From the NCBI GenBank assembly GCA_036557785.1, contig DATBGZ010000055.1, positions 1 through 64,000 on the forward strand: a stretch of 64,000 nucleotides of DNA, in the 5' to 3' direction. A model generated the notes under the pieces. It saw only the letters and a list, made by a program, of their open reading frames with translations. It was not told where the DNA came from and did no database searches. Shown one piece after another: positions 44,004 to 52,799 of this stretch. The translations under genes and the position numbers were made by a program. Each line of letters begins with the position of its first letter. The stretch's first letter is position 1. This DNA comes from DATBGZ01 sp036557785 (lineage in GTDB: Bacteria > Actinomycetota > Actinomycetes > Mycobacteriales > Micromonosporaceae).

Positions 44004-44647
44004 GCGTTGAGCCTAACCACCACCGTCTTGGCCGCCTTGTCGTGCAGGCACTGCCGGTACGGCTTGTCCCATAGCTGCCACAGCCCATCGACCCAGGCCA
44101 TCGCCGGAACCAGGCTCAGGCCGAACTCGGCCAGGAACCGGATCACCAGGTCCCCGCGGGTGAGAGCCTGCGCCGGGTTGATCGCGATGATCCGGATCTT
44201 GGCTACCCGCTTGCCGACCGTCTGGCCGCCGGCTCGCCACGCCCACTCCACGGTGTAGAGGTAGGTGATGACGATGAGAAACACGATGACGCCGAACCAG
44301 AGCGCCAGGAACGTCACGAACGTCGGGCCGAACGTGGGCGGTGCCTCTCCCGGCGACTCGCTGGTGCCCATCCGAACGACGCTGACGGCGAACCAGACAT
44401 AGAGCGGGATGATCACCACGATGCTGGCGCCGCCGAGGATCAGGCCGTCGATCAGCCGCGCGATCAGCCGCTTGTCGAAGCCCGCGAGCGGCTGACCGCC
44501 GGGGCTCGTCGGTTCGGGCGCGAAGACGTAGCCGGGCGGAAGCTGAGCATAGGGCGATGCCCGATAGCCAGCCGGTGGCGGTTGGTACGGCTGCTGGGGG
44601 TACCCGGGCGGCGGGCCGGGGTAGGCGGCCGGGCGTGGCGTCGTCAC
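44000..44647 (-). CDS. RDD-family membrane protein
   Basis: A 215-residue protein with a Pro/Tyr-rich N-terminal tail (YPGPPPGYPQQPYQPPPAGY) and an RDD domain: FDKRLIARLIDGLILGG, then AGGQTVGKRVAKIRIIAINP and several hydrophobic helices. It is a close relative of its downstream neighbour, to which it is coupled by a 4-nt overlap. I choose GTG 44647. The open frame to 44692 adds 15 residues without a ribosome-binding site. The two proteins may form a hetero-oligomer. Confidence 0.85.
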   Translation of the reverse strand: MTTPRPAAYPGPPPGYPQQPYQPPPAGYRASPYAQLPPGYVFAPEPTSPGGQPLAGFDKRLIARLIDGLILGGASIVVIIPLYVWFAVSVVRMGTSESPGEAPPTFGPTFVTFLALWFGVIVFLIVITYLYTVEWAWRAGGQTVGKRVAKIRIIAINPAQALTRGDLVIRFLAEFGLSLVPAMAWVDGLWQLWDKPYRQCLHDKAAKTVVVRLNA

Positions 44648-44797
44648 GCCGCAATCTTGCCTTACCAGGGCCGATTCCACGGGGCCGGGCAACCGGGCTC
44701 AGACCGGGCACAGCCATACGTAACAGTGCAGAAGCGATTGACACGGTCGCATCGGACGTTCGTCCCTTAGCGCCGTCGTCATCGGTACCGTGGGTGC

Positions 44798-46153
44798 GTG
44801 GCGGGCAAGGGGCGGCCAGGCAAGTACTCCCGTCCGCTGGTTGTCGTCATGACCACGGTTGCCGTGCTGACCATATTGATCGCGACACACCTGTGGAACC
44901 CGCTGCCGATGTTCGACGCGTTCTGGCACCGGTTGACGCGCATGTCGGACCCCGATCCACTGTGGACGACGCGGATCGATGGTCGCCCCACCGCGGCGTC
45001 GGTGATGGACGGAGCCGTCGTGGTTGCCGGCGATGGCTATGTGGCCGGGTACCGCAAGGACCAGTTCGAGCAGATCTGGCAGGACAAGACGTACTGGGCG
45101 CACCCAGCACGGGACGTGGTCGTGGCCCGGCTACGCCCGGACGACCCCGATGCCATCCCGAACCCGCAACGGGGCTACTCGGTCCTCAACCCGTCCACCG
45201 GTGACGTGCGCTGGACCGATCCGGACGCCGACGCGGTCTGGGTCTTCGCCTCCAACATCGTCGGCCTGTCCTGCCCGCAGGAAGATGTGTGCGTCCTGGA
45301 GAACAGGGACCACGACGGCGGCGTGGTCTGGCGACTGAACCTGCCCGGTTGGGCCCACGGGATCCACGGCGACAACCCGCACATTCCGGGCCTACGCAGT
45401 CCCGCCGGTTGGTTCGCGGACGCCGCTGGCGGTTTGCCCGCGGCGATGCCGCTGTTCCTCCCGCTCGTCGTCGACGATCGGATCTACGTGGTGGACACCG
45501 TGGCGGTCCGGCTCGTTGGCGACCTCACGGCGCCGGATCGGCAGACCCGGGTCGCCTTCACGGGCGATCGACGGCTCTTCGCCCACGCCGACCGCGCCCC
45601 GGCGGGCTGCAAGTACCTGGTCGAGACCTTCGACGTGGCGTCCGGGACACCGCTGTGGCAACGCAACGGGTACGACCTGGACACGGCCCGGGGAGCGGGG
45701 TGCGAACCGCGTGAGGACCCCCTCGGCGCGGACAGCCGGCTCGTCGTCAACGGCAGCGACGACCGGCCCATGCTCGTCGAGGCCGAATGGGATGAGCCCT
45801 TCGTCGTCTGGACCGGAGCCCCGGGCGCCCGCGTGCTCGACACCAACGGGTGGTTGGCGGTCGTGGTCGCGGCGGACCGCAAAACGGTCACCATCATCGA
45901 TGTAGGGACGGAACAGGCCCGCACGATCTGGTCGGCACAGTTCGGCCTCGACCCGGACGCCGCGATCGCGGGCAACCTCGTCGTCATCCGCGACCGGGAC
46001 AAAGGGCGGCTGCTCGCGCTCCGGCTCGGTACCTCGGACGCGATGCCGGTCCTGGACATCAAGACGAAGGTCGATGTCGCGGGCTATGGCGCGGACGGCA
46101 TCCTGCTCACCAGCGGCCGGAGCATCGGCTATCTCCCGTTCAGCACCGGGTAG
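44798..46153 (+). CDS. Membrane-anchored PQQ-like beta-propeller protein, paralogue
   Basis: A 451-residue protein with the same architecture as the one at 40667: a basic N-terminus, a membrane helix at about residues 12-30 (PLVVVMTTVAVLTILIATHL) and an extracellular domain with propeller-blade motifs (DGYVAGYRKDQFEQIWQDK, RGYSVLNPSTGDVRWTD, VETFDVASGTPLWQRNGY). It starts at GTG 44798. Conserved Cys residues in GLSCPQEDVCVLENR could form a disulfide. Function unknown. The pair may have arisen by duplication and are separated by the aminotransferase and RDD genes. Confidence 0.75.
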   Translation: MAGKGRPGKYSRPLVVVMTTVAVLTILIATHLWNPLPMFDAFWHRLTRMSDPDPLWTTRIDGRPTAASVMDGAVVVAGDGYVAGYRKDQFEQIWQDKTYWAHPARDVVVARLRPDDPDAIPNPQRGYSVLNPSTGDVRWTDPDADAVWVFASNIVGLSCPQEDVCVLENRDHDGGVVWRLNLPGWAHGIHGDNPHIPGLRSPAGWFADAAGGLPAAMPLFLPLVVDDRIYVVDTVAVRLVGDLTAPDRQTRVAFTGDRRLFAHADRAPAGCKYLVETFDVASGTPLWQRNGYDLDTARGAGCEPREDPLGADSRLVVNGSDDRPMLVEAEWDEPFVVWTGAPGARVLDTNGWLAVVVAADRKTVTIIDVGTEQARTIWSAQFGLDPDAAIAGNLVVIRDRDKGRLLALRLGTSDAMPVLDIKTKVDVAGYGADGILLTSGRSIGYLPFSTG

Positions 46154-46176
46154 GGCACCACACCGCAGGGACTCGC

Positions 46177-46599
46177 CTACGGCAGGACCGTAAACGGCGC
46201 GGTGTAGCTGGCTTCGCCAACCTCCAGGCGCCACTCGTAGCGTCCCGGAGCCAGCGGCAATGGCGGCACGTTGAGGACGAACGACGCGTCGAGCAGGCTG
46301 CCCGGGGCGATGCCGGCCGGCCGCCCGACCTCGACTTTGCCCTCGGCCTGCATCGCCGGAACGATCCCGGTCGGCGTGAGCAGTTGGGCCGGGTGCCCGT
46401 CCGCGTCGAGCAGCTTCATCGTGAGCGTGATCGGCTCGTTCGCCCGATCCCAGGGAATCTTCAGCAGTACCGCCACCGCGTGGCTGCTGGGGGTGCGGGT
46501 CATCGACCATCCGGCGCCGAGCATGTGGACCTTGCCAGATCCGGCGTCAGCCTGGGCGGCGTCGCAGAGGATGACCTGCGCGGCGACGGGGGACGCCAT
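46177..46599 (-). CDS. DUF6941-like protein
   Basis: A 140-residue cytosolic protein. The pattern QVILCDAAQADAGSGKVHMLGAGWS followed by VAVLLKIPWDRANEPITLTMKLLD and a beta-rich C-terminus matches a small bacterial family annotated as DUF6941 (from memory). No catalytic residues are known. I start at ATG 46599 (MASPVAAQV). The longer frame to 46659 adds a charged, unconserved extension. Confidence 0.75.
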   Translation of the reverse strand: MASPVAAQVILCDAAQADAGSGKVHMLGAGWSMTRTPSSHAVAVLLKIPWDRANEPITLTMKLLDADGHPAQLLTPTGIVPAMQAEGKVEVGRPAGIAPGSLLDASFVLNVPPLPLAPGRYEWRLEVGEASYTAPFTVLP

Positions 46600-46767
46600 C
46601 AGCGCCCGATCTGTGCGGATTGTGCTGTCAGCCGGCGGGTCCTCCGTGTTCGCACCCACTCATCATGCCGGCGCGCTCCTGTGGCGCTGCGCACAGGTGG
46701 ACAGATGTCCTTGCTAACGTTTTGGCCACGGCTGCCCAAACTCCCTGGGGTGCCTCCGTGAGGGTTG

Positions 46768-46816
46768 CCCGGGGGCGGCAGACTGATGGCTTCCGTAGCA
46801 AGGAAAGACCCCCGGG
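46768..46816 (+). promoter_or_regulatory. Stem that can mask the lipoprotein ribosome-binding site
   Basis: CCCGGGGG (46768-46775) can pair with CCCCCGGG (46809-46816). The right arm shares its last three bases with the GGGAG ribosome-binding site (46814-46818) of the lipoprotein gene starting at 46823. The 33-nt loop is long, so stability is uncertain. Confidence 0.35.
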
Positions 46817-46822
46817 AGTCGA

Positions 46823-47557
46823 ATGATGCGTGTAAAGATGTTGGCCGTCCCCCTCGTGGCGTCGCTGGCGCTGCTCGCCGGTTGCACCTCCGGCACCCCG
46901 ACGGCCACGCCGACCTCCACCACCAATGGTGTCGAGAGCAAGTCGGCGCAGGAGATCCTCAATGCGGCCGTCGACGCGCTCGGCCATGCCCAGTCCTTCC
47001 ACCTGGTCGGCGAGACCGGGCAGGATCCGCTGAAGTTCGGGCTGGACCTCGTCTATGCCGGCGACAACCTGAAGGGCACCGTCGACTACTCGGGCGTGCC
47101 GGTCAATGTCGTCAAGGTGGGCAGCGACCTCTATGTCAACGCCGCCCAGTCGTTCTGGTCCAGCGCGCTCGCGACGTTTCTCGGGGCCGACCAGCAGGCG
47201 CTGGTGACCCAGCTCAGTGCCCAGCTCGGGGGCGCCTGGGCAAAGGCCCCGGCGGCGGCCGCGGCCTCGGTGGTCCCGATCCCGCTGAGCCTCGACCAAC
47301 TCTTCGGCAGCGACGCGGTACCGGCGCCGCTGACCAAGGGTGACGTCGGCACGCTCGACGGGAAACCGGTCGTCACGTTCACCGATGGCGACGGGTCGAA
47401 GTTCAGCGTCGCGCTCGATGGCCAGCCATACATCGTGCAGATCGACACGACCGACGGCCCGGTCAAGCTCTCCGACTTCGACGCCCCGGTCACGATTGAC
47501 GCACCGACCGGCGCCATCGACCTCATCGCGTTGCTCACCGGCGGCGGCACGGGCTGA
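46823..47557 (+). CDS. LppX/LprG-family lipoprotein, copy 1
   Basis: A 244-residue lipoprotein with a signal peptide ending in LALLAGC (lipobox Cys near residue 21). A short Thr/Pro linker leads into one LppX_LprAFG domain, with the usual start QEILNAAVDALGHAQSFHLVGET and alternating strands and helices. The mycobacterial relatives carry triacylated glycolipids across the periplasmic space. The next gene encodes a paralogue of the same length and layout. The start may be the second ATG (46826). Confidence 0.9.
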   Translation: MMRVKMLAVPLVASLALLAGCTSGTPTATPTSTTNGVESKSAQEILNAAVDALGHAQSFHLVGETGQDPLKFGLDLVYAGDNLKGTVDYSGVPVNVVKVGSDLYVNAAQSFWSSALATFLGADQQALVTQLSAQLGGAWAKAPAAAAASVVPIPLSLDQLFGSDAVPAPLTKGDVGTLDGKPVVTFTDGDGSKFSVALDGQPYIVQIDTTDGPVKLSDFDAPVTIDAPTGAIDLIALLTGGGTG

Positions 47558-47658
47558 GGCGGTGACCGGTCCTCGGTTGACGGACCTTTGGCGTAGACGG
47601 CGGGGCATCGGGACGAGAACCGGTGCCCCGCTTCGTGCTGTCGCGCGGCCGGGTTGCG

Positions 47659-47701
47659 CCCAGGGGCGACACTGGGGCGGGCGAAGATCGGACACCCTGG
47701 G
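47659..47701 (+). promoter_or_regulatory. Stem that can mask the second lipoprotein ribosome-binding site
   Basis: CCCAGGG (47659-47665) can pair with CCCTGGG (47695-47701), which shares its last bases with the GGGGGAAG ribosome-binding site of the lipoprotein gene at 47710. The layout matches that before copy 1, although the sequences differ. Confidence 0.35.
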
Positions 47702-47709
47702 GGGAAGTC

Positions 47710-48411
47710 ATGCGGGTAAAGATATTGTTTGTTCCACTCCTCGCGTCGGTGGCCCTGCTCGTCGGGTGCACGCCTGGTGATCCGACCGTGACGCCGAGCC
47801 CGGTCAGCAACGGTGTCGAGGATCAGTCGGCCGACCAGATCCTGCAGTCCGCCGTGGCGGCGATGAAGGGCACGTCCTCCTTCCGCCAGAGCGGCATCGT
47901 GCAGGCGGGCCCGCTGAGCGTGACCGTCGACCTCGTCTTCGCCGGCGACAACGTGCAGGGCACAGGCACCGCGTACGGAGTCCAGGCGCGGTTGGTCAAG
48001 GTCGGCCCCGACCTCTATGTCAACGCCGACGCCTCGCTCTTCTCGACGTTGCTCGGCGCGAGCCAGCAGGGCACCCTCGACAAGATCAGCAATACCTGGG
48101 TCACCGCACCCGCGGACCTGGTCGCCCCTATCCTTCCCGTGCCGCTCTCGGTGGACGACGTGGTCTCCGACATCGGTTCCGCGACGCCGCTCACCAAGGG
48201 CGATCCTGGCACGCTCAACGGCACGCCTGTCATCACGGTCACCGACGCCGGCGGCACGGTCTACACCGTCGCGACGGTCGGCGAGCCGTACCTGCTCAAG
48301 ACGGAGAACGGGGACCACACGGTCGTGTACTCCGACTTCAACCAGTCCGTGACGATCGAGGCGCCGGCTGGGGCGATCGACCTGCTTGCTCAGCTCGGCC
48401 TGAGCAGTTGA
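47710..48411 (+). CDS. LppX/LprG-family lipoprotein, copy 2
   Basis: A 233-residue lipoprotein with lipobox VALLVGC and one LppX_LprAFG domain (DQILQSAVAAMKGTSSFRQSG). It aligns with its neighbour along its whole length, for example LVYAGDN/LVFAGDN, DLYVNA and PLTKGD in both, so the pair is a tandem duplication that has since diverged. The start is ATG 47710 after GGGGGAAG. No LprG-associated efflux pump (P55-like) is next to it. Confidence 0.9.
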   Translation: MRVKILFVPLLASVALLVGCTPGDPTVTPSPVSNGVEDQSADQILQSAVAAMKGTSSFRQSGIVQAGPLSVTVDLVFAGDNVQGTGTAYGVQARLVKVGPDLYVNADASLFSTLLGASQQGTLDKISNTWVTAPADLVAPILPVPLSVDDVVSDIGSATPLTKGDPGTLNGTPVITVTDAGGTVYTVATVGEPYLLKTENGDHTVVYSDFNQSVTIEAPAGAIDLLAQLGLSS

Positions 48412-48502
48412 CCGCCCGCACATCGGTCCGTCACGTCTAGACCCGGCTGTCTTCTGCGCCACACCAGCGGGCCGGGTCGGTGACGGCTGGCAGGATGAGA
48501 GC

Positions 48503-49918
48503 GTGACCACCACGCATCCCGGCCCGGCGTCCACGAGCGAGTACCGCGTCGAGCGGGACACCATGGGCGAGGTCCGCGTCCCGGCTGAGGCCCTGTGGCG
48601 CGCGCAGACCCAGCGGGCTGTCGAGAACTTCCCCATCTCGGGGCGGGGGCTGGAGCCGGCGCAGATCCGGGCGTTGGCCACCATCAAGGCGGCCGCCGCT
48701 ACGGTCAATGCCGAGCTCGGCGTGATCAGCTCGGAGCTGGCACGCGCGATCGTCGCGGCGGCCCAGGAGGTCATCGACGGCCGGCACGACGATCAGTTCC
48801 CGATCGACACGTTCCAGACCGGCTCGGGGACCTCGTCGAACATGAATGCCAACGAGGTGATCGCGACCCTCGCCGGCCGCAGCCTCGGCGAGGCGGTGCA
48901 CCCGAACGACCACGTCAACGCCTCCCAGTCCTCCAACGACGTCTTCCCGTCCTCCATCCACCTCGCCGCGACCGAGGCGGTCTCCCGGGATCTCATCCCG
49001 GGCCTGACCCAGTTGATGTCCACATTGGACGCCAAGGCCACCGAGCTCGAGGCCGTGGTGAAGTCCGGGCGCACGCACCTCATGGACGCCACACCCGTCA
49101 CGCTCGGTCAGGAGTTTCACGGTTACGCCGCGCAGGTGCGCCTCGGCATCGAGCGTCTGCACTCCACCCTGCCGCGCCTGGCCGAACTGCCGCTCGGTGG
49201 CACCGCGGTCGGCACCGGCATCAACACGCCACCGGGGTTCGCCGCCCGGGTGATCGAGAAGCTTCGCGAGACGACCGGGCTGCCGCTGTTGGAGGCGCGC
49301 AACCACTTCGAGGCCCAGGGCGCGCGCGATGCCCTGGTCGAGGCGAGCGGACAACTACGGGTCGTCGCGGTCTCGCTGTACAAGATCGCAAATGATATCC
49401 GGTGGATGGGGTCGGGACCCCGGGCCGGACTGCGGGAACTGCACATCCCGGATCTGCAGCCCGGTTCCAGCATCATGCCGGGCAAGGTGAACCCGGTCGT
49501 CTGCGAGGCGGTGCGGCAGGTCGGCGCCCAGGTCGTCGGAAACGACGCCGCGGTGGCGTTCGCCGGGTCGCAGGGTGACTTCGAGCTCAACGTCATGCTG
49601 CCGGTGATGGCGCGCAACGTGCTGGAGTCCATCAGGTTGCTGGCCGCCGTCAGTCGCGTCTTCGCCGACCGGTGCGTCGCCGGGCTGGCTGCGGACGAGG
49701 AGGTCTGCCGTGCTTACGCCGAGGGCTCACCGTCCATCGTCACACCGCTCAACCGCTATCTCGGCTACGACGAGGCGGCGGCGATCGCCAAGCAGGCGCT
49801 GAAGGAGGGGCGCACGATCCGCGAGGTCGTGATCGCCCGCGGGCACGTGCAGACCGGAATGATCAGTGAGGCGCAGCTCGACGAGGCACTCGATGTGCTG
49901 CGCATGACACATCCCTGA
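48503..49918 (+). CDS. fumC: Class II fumarate hydratase FumC
   Basis: A 471-residue iron-independent fumarase of the TCA cycle (fumarate to L-malate). The N-terminal EYRVERDTMGEVRVPA, the TGSGTSSNMNANEV and SSNDVFPSSIH substrate loops and the superfamily signature GSSIMPGKVNP (about residue 323) are all intact. It starts at GTG 48503. Length is normal for the class. It is monocistronic by position. Confidence 0.97.
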   Translation: MTTTHPGPASTSEYRVERDTMGEVRVPAEALWRAQTQRAVENFPISGRGLEPAQIRALATIKAAAATVNAELGVISSELARAIVAAAQEVIDGRHDDQFPIDTFQTGSGTSSNMNANEVIATLAGRSLGEAVHPNDHVNASQSSNDVFPSSIHLAATEAVSRDLIPGLTQLMSTLDAKATELEAVVKSGRTHLMDATPVTLGQEFHGYAAQVRLGIERLHSTLPRLAELPLGGTAVGTGINTPPGFAARVIEKLRETTGLPLLEARNHFEAQGARDALVEASGQLRVVAVSLYKIANDIRWMGSGPRAGLRELHIPDLQPGSSIMPGKVNPVVCEAVRQVGAQVVGNDAAVAFAGSQGDFELNVMLPVMARNVLESIRLLAAVSRVFADRCVAGLAADEEVCRAYAEGSPSIVTPLNRYLGYDEAAAIAKQALKEGRTIREVVIARGHVQTGMISEAQLDEALDVLRMTHP

Positions 49919-49955
49919 CCCCAACCGCGCCGGGCCTCCGCTGCGCCATACGGGT

Positions 49956-50462
49956 ATGAGCAGCCACGACGACGAGGACTTCGCCGCCTTCGTCCGGCCG
50001 CGACTAGCGCGGCTGCGACGGGCGGCGTACCTGCTGTGCGGTGACTGGGTCCGGGGGGATGACATCGTGCAGCGCGCCCTGACGGACGCGTTCGTGCACT
50101 GGGGTCGGGTGCGTGGCGCGGCGAACCCGGACGCCTACCTGCACACGGTGCTGGTCCACCGGTTCATCGACGACAAGCGGGGTCGCTGGTCGGGTGTGCA
50201 GTTGGTCGACTCGATCGGGCCTGACCTCATCTCGCGCGCGTACCAGCCCGACCTCGACGAGGCCATGGACGTACGCGCGGCACTGGCCCGGCTCTCGCCC
50301 CGGCAGCGCGCGGTGCTCGTGCTGCGCTTCCTGTGCGACATGTCGGTGGAGCAGACCGCCTCCGCGTTGGGTTGCTCATCGGGAACGGTGAAGAGCCAGA
50401 CCTCGGCCGCGCTCGATGCCATGAGGCGCCAGCTCACCACGACCCGAACGGAGAGGCCATGA
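49956..50462 (+). CDS. SigE-family ECF sigma factor
   Basis: A 168-residue sigma factor of the actinobacterial SigE group. Region 2 is FAAFVRPRLARLRRAAYLLCGD and GDDIVQRALTDAFVHWGR, and region 4 is LSPRQRAVLVLRFLCDMSVEQTASALGCSSGTVKSQTSAAL. Its stop overlaps the start of a membrane-protein gene (ATGA) that probably regulates it. The CGD motif is typical of these SigE-like proteins. The regulon is unknown. Confidence 0.92.
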   Translation: MSSHDDEDFAAFVRPRLARLRRAAYLLCGDWVRGDDIVQRALTDAFVHWGRVRGAANPDAYLHTVLVHRFIDDKRGRWSGVQLVDSIGPDLISRAYQPDLDEAMDVRAALARLSPRQRAVLVLRFLCDMSVEQTASALGCSSGTVKSQTSAALDAMRRQLTTTRTERP

Positions 50463-51568
50463 CGAGGTTCGAGGACTCAGGCGTGACGGACCTGCTCTAC
50501 GTCGCCTCCGACGACCCGCCGCCGAGCCGGGTGGATCTCGGGGAGGTGCTTCGGGACGGTCACCGGCGCCGGTTTCGCCGCCGGGTGCTCGCGCCCGTGG
50601 TCTGCGCCGCCGCGGTGGTGGCGCTCGCGGCGGGTGGACTCGCCTCGGCCGAGCACCTGTGGGCAGGACCGCAACCACGGCCGCCGGCGACCGGCGGGCC
50701 GACCGGGACCGCGACGCTGAACCCGGCGCCGACCGCGTTCCCGCTCGATCGGCAGCTCTTCGCGCTCGACGACACGCTCGGGATGCCGCTCACGGGCATC
50801 ACGCTCTCCGCCGGGTCGGACGCGCTGCAGTACGGAGACGCCGTGGGCAACGGAATCTTGGTGGTGCTCTGTGCCCAGGGGCAGGATCTCGCCTGCCGGC
50901 GCGAGGGCTACGACCGGGTGGACGCGCCGCCCGTCGACGGGCGGCCGGCGAGCTACCTGTACCAGCAGACCGGCGAGGGCCCGAGGGCGGAGGCGATCGC
51001 CTTCCTGTGGGCACCCGGCGCGCAAGCCGTGCTCTTCCATGCGCCGGGTGCCGGGACCGAAGCGCAACTCGTGCAGTTGGCGCAGTCCCTGCGCACCGAT
51101 GTCGGTGAGCCGGCGCGCTTCGGGCTGACGGTGAGCCCGCCGCCAGGCCTGCGGCTGGTTCAGACGAGCCCGATCCTGGTTGGGGCCGATGGCCCCGGGC
51201 TGCTCTCCGGGCTCACGTTCGACCTCGGGGACGGCCCGTTGTCCGAGGCGCCGACCAGATCAGGGCCGAGCATCCAGGTGCGGGTGGACTACGACGACGT
51301 CCGCTGGGTGTCGGAGGGTGAGCCCATGGTGGCGAATACGACAGTGGGCGGCCGGCCGGCGTGGGTCGACGACCAGACCAACGGCTTCGCGCACAGTTAC
51401 ACCGTGTGGCTGCTCGACCCGGGTCAGCCCGCGGTCATGGTCTCGGTCACCGGCGACGGCGCCACCGATCGGTTCGGCGCGCAGCAGGCCAACGACCTGG
51501 CGCTGAGCGTGCAGGCCCTGGGCACCTGGGACGACCGGACACAGTGGACGGAGAGCCCGATCCGCTGA
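50459..51568 (+). CDS. Membrane protein coupled to SigE-like sigma factor
   Basis: A 369-residue protein with a cytoplasmic N-terminus of about 43 residues, one membrane helix (about 44-64, VLAPVVCAAAVVALAAGGLAS) and an extracellular domain of about 290 residues. Length and topology match the putative anti-sigma or sensor partners of SigE-family factors in actinobacteria. There is no zinc motif. The ribosome-binding site (GGAGAGG) and the 4-nt overlap fix the start. It may sense an envelope signal, but that is inference. Confidence 0.75.
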   Translation: MTRFEDSGVTDLLYVASDDPPPSRVDLGEVLRDGHRRRFRRRVLAPVVCAAAVVALAAGGLASAEHLWAGPQPRPPATGGPTGTATLNPAPTAFPLDRQLFALDDTLGMPLTGITLSAGSDALQYGDAVGNGILVVLCAQGQDLACRREGYDRVDAPPVDGRPASYLYQQTGEGPRAEAIAFLWAPGAQAVLFHAPGAGTEAQLVQLAQSLRTDVGEPARFGLTVSPPPGLRLVQTSPILVGADGPGLLSGLTFDLGDGPLSEAPTRSGPSIQVRVDYDDVRWVSEGEPMVANTTVGGRPAWVDDQTNGFAHSYTVWLLDPGQPAVMVSVTGDGATDRFGAQQANDLALSVQALGTWDDRTQWTESPIR

Positions 51569-51635
51569 CGCTGCTCAACCCGACGATCGAGGTCGGGCCC
51601 GCGCGATCGATCAGCTCGCACGGGCCCGCCCTCGA

Positions 51636-52799
51636 TCACCGGTGTGGGTCAGCGGCCGACTCGGTGTCGCGGAGCACACGGATGGCGTTGTGCCAGGTCA
51701 GTTTCGCGAGCTCGGCGTCGGACCAGCCGCGCTCCGCGAGCTCGCCGAGCAGCGCCGGATAGCCGTCCACCCCGTCAAGCCCGTCGGGAGTGGCCGCCAC
51801 GCCATCGAAGTCGCCACCGAGCCCGACGTGGTCGACACCGGCCACCGCACGGATGTGGTCGATGTGGTCGGCGACATCGGCCACGCCGCACGGGGGCCGG
51901 GGGTTCGCGGCGACCCAGGCCCGCCTCGCCTCGGCGTAGCCCTCCGTGCCGCTGCCCTGCTCGGCCTCCAGCCGGCCGTACGCGGCGAGCAGTCCGTCCA
52001 TCCACTCGCGACAGTCCTCGCGGAGAAACCCGGGCACGAACGTGACCATGACGATGCCGTTGCTGTCCCGTACCCGGGTCAGCACCTCGTCCGGCACGTT
52101 GCGGACGTGGTCGCAGACCGCCCGAGCGCTGGAGTGGGAGAAGAAGGCCGGCGCGGTCGTCACGTCCAGCGTGGCCTGCATGGTCGTCACCGCGACGTGC
52201 GAGAGATCGGCCATCACGCCGAGCCGGTTGCACTCGCGCACGACGGCGCGGCCGAAGTCGTTGAGACCGCCGACGGCCGGCACGTCGGTGGCGCTGTCGG
52301 CCCACGGGGTGTTGCGGAAGTGGGTCAGCGTGAGGTACCGGGCACCGAGGGCGTGCATCATCCGCAAAGCGCCGAGGGAGGAGTCGATGCTGTGCCCACC
52401 CTCCATGCCGATGAGGCTCGCGATCCGCCCCGACTGTCGGGCCGCCTCCATCTCGTCCGCACTGGTGGCGAGCACGAGCTGGTCGGGGTAGCGCGCCGCC
52501 ATCATCCGTACGGCGTCGATCTGTTCCAGTGTGGCCGTTACCGGGTTGGTGATCGTGCTCGGTACATAGGCTGACCAGAACTGGGCGCCGACCCCGCCCG
52601 CGCGCAGCCGTGGCAGGTCCGTGTGCAGGCCGATGCCGGACTGATCGGCGGCCATGTCGATCACGTCGAGGTCGTAGCCCGCCCGGACCCGCAGCTCCCA
52701 GGGCAGGTCGTTGTGTCCGTCGACGATCGGCGCCTGAGCCAGAAGGGTACGGATGCGGTCACGGTCGGGCGGGGCGAAGCCGTGGGTGGGCGGGGTCAT
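51636..52799 (-). CDS. Membrane dipeptidase (M19 family)
   Basis: A 387-residue zinc dipeptidase of the renal dipeptidase type. The metal-binding motif DGHNDLPW is at residues 26-33. GMEGGHSID supplies the bridging Glu, and DLSHV and FFSHSSAR supply the second metal site. A C-terminal GLGGDFDGV carries the catalytic Asp. No signal peptide is visible, so despite its name it is probably cytoplasmic, as are most bacterial members. The start codon overlaps, head to head, the start proposed for the divergent gene (CATG at 52797-52800). Confidence 0.94.
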   Translation of the reverse strand: MTPPTHGFAPPDRDRIRTLLAQAPIVDGHNDLPWELRVRAGYDLDVIDMAADQSGIGLHTDLPRLRAGGVGAQFWSAYVPSTITNPVTATLEQIDAVRMMAARYPDQLVLATSADEMEAARQSGRIASLIGMEGGHSIDSSLGALRMMHALGARYLTLTHFRNTPWADSATDVPAVGGLNDFGRAVVRECNRLGVMADLSHVAVTTMQATLDVTTAPAFFSHSSARAVCDHVRNVPDEVLTRVRDSNGIVMVTFVPGFLREDCREWMDGLLAAYGRLEAEQGSGTEGYAEARRAWVAANPRPPCGVADVADHIDHIRAVAGVDHVGLGGDFDGVAATPDGLDGVDGYPALLGELAERGWSDAELAKLTWHNAIRVLRDTESAADPHR

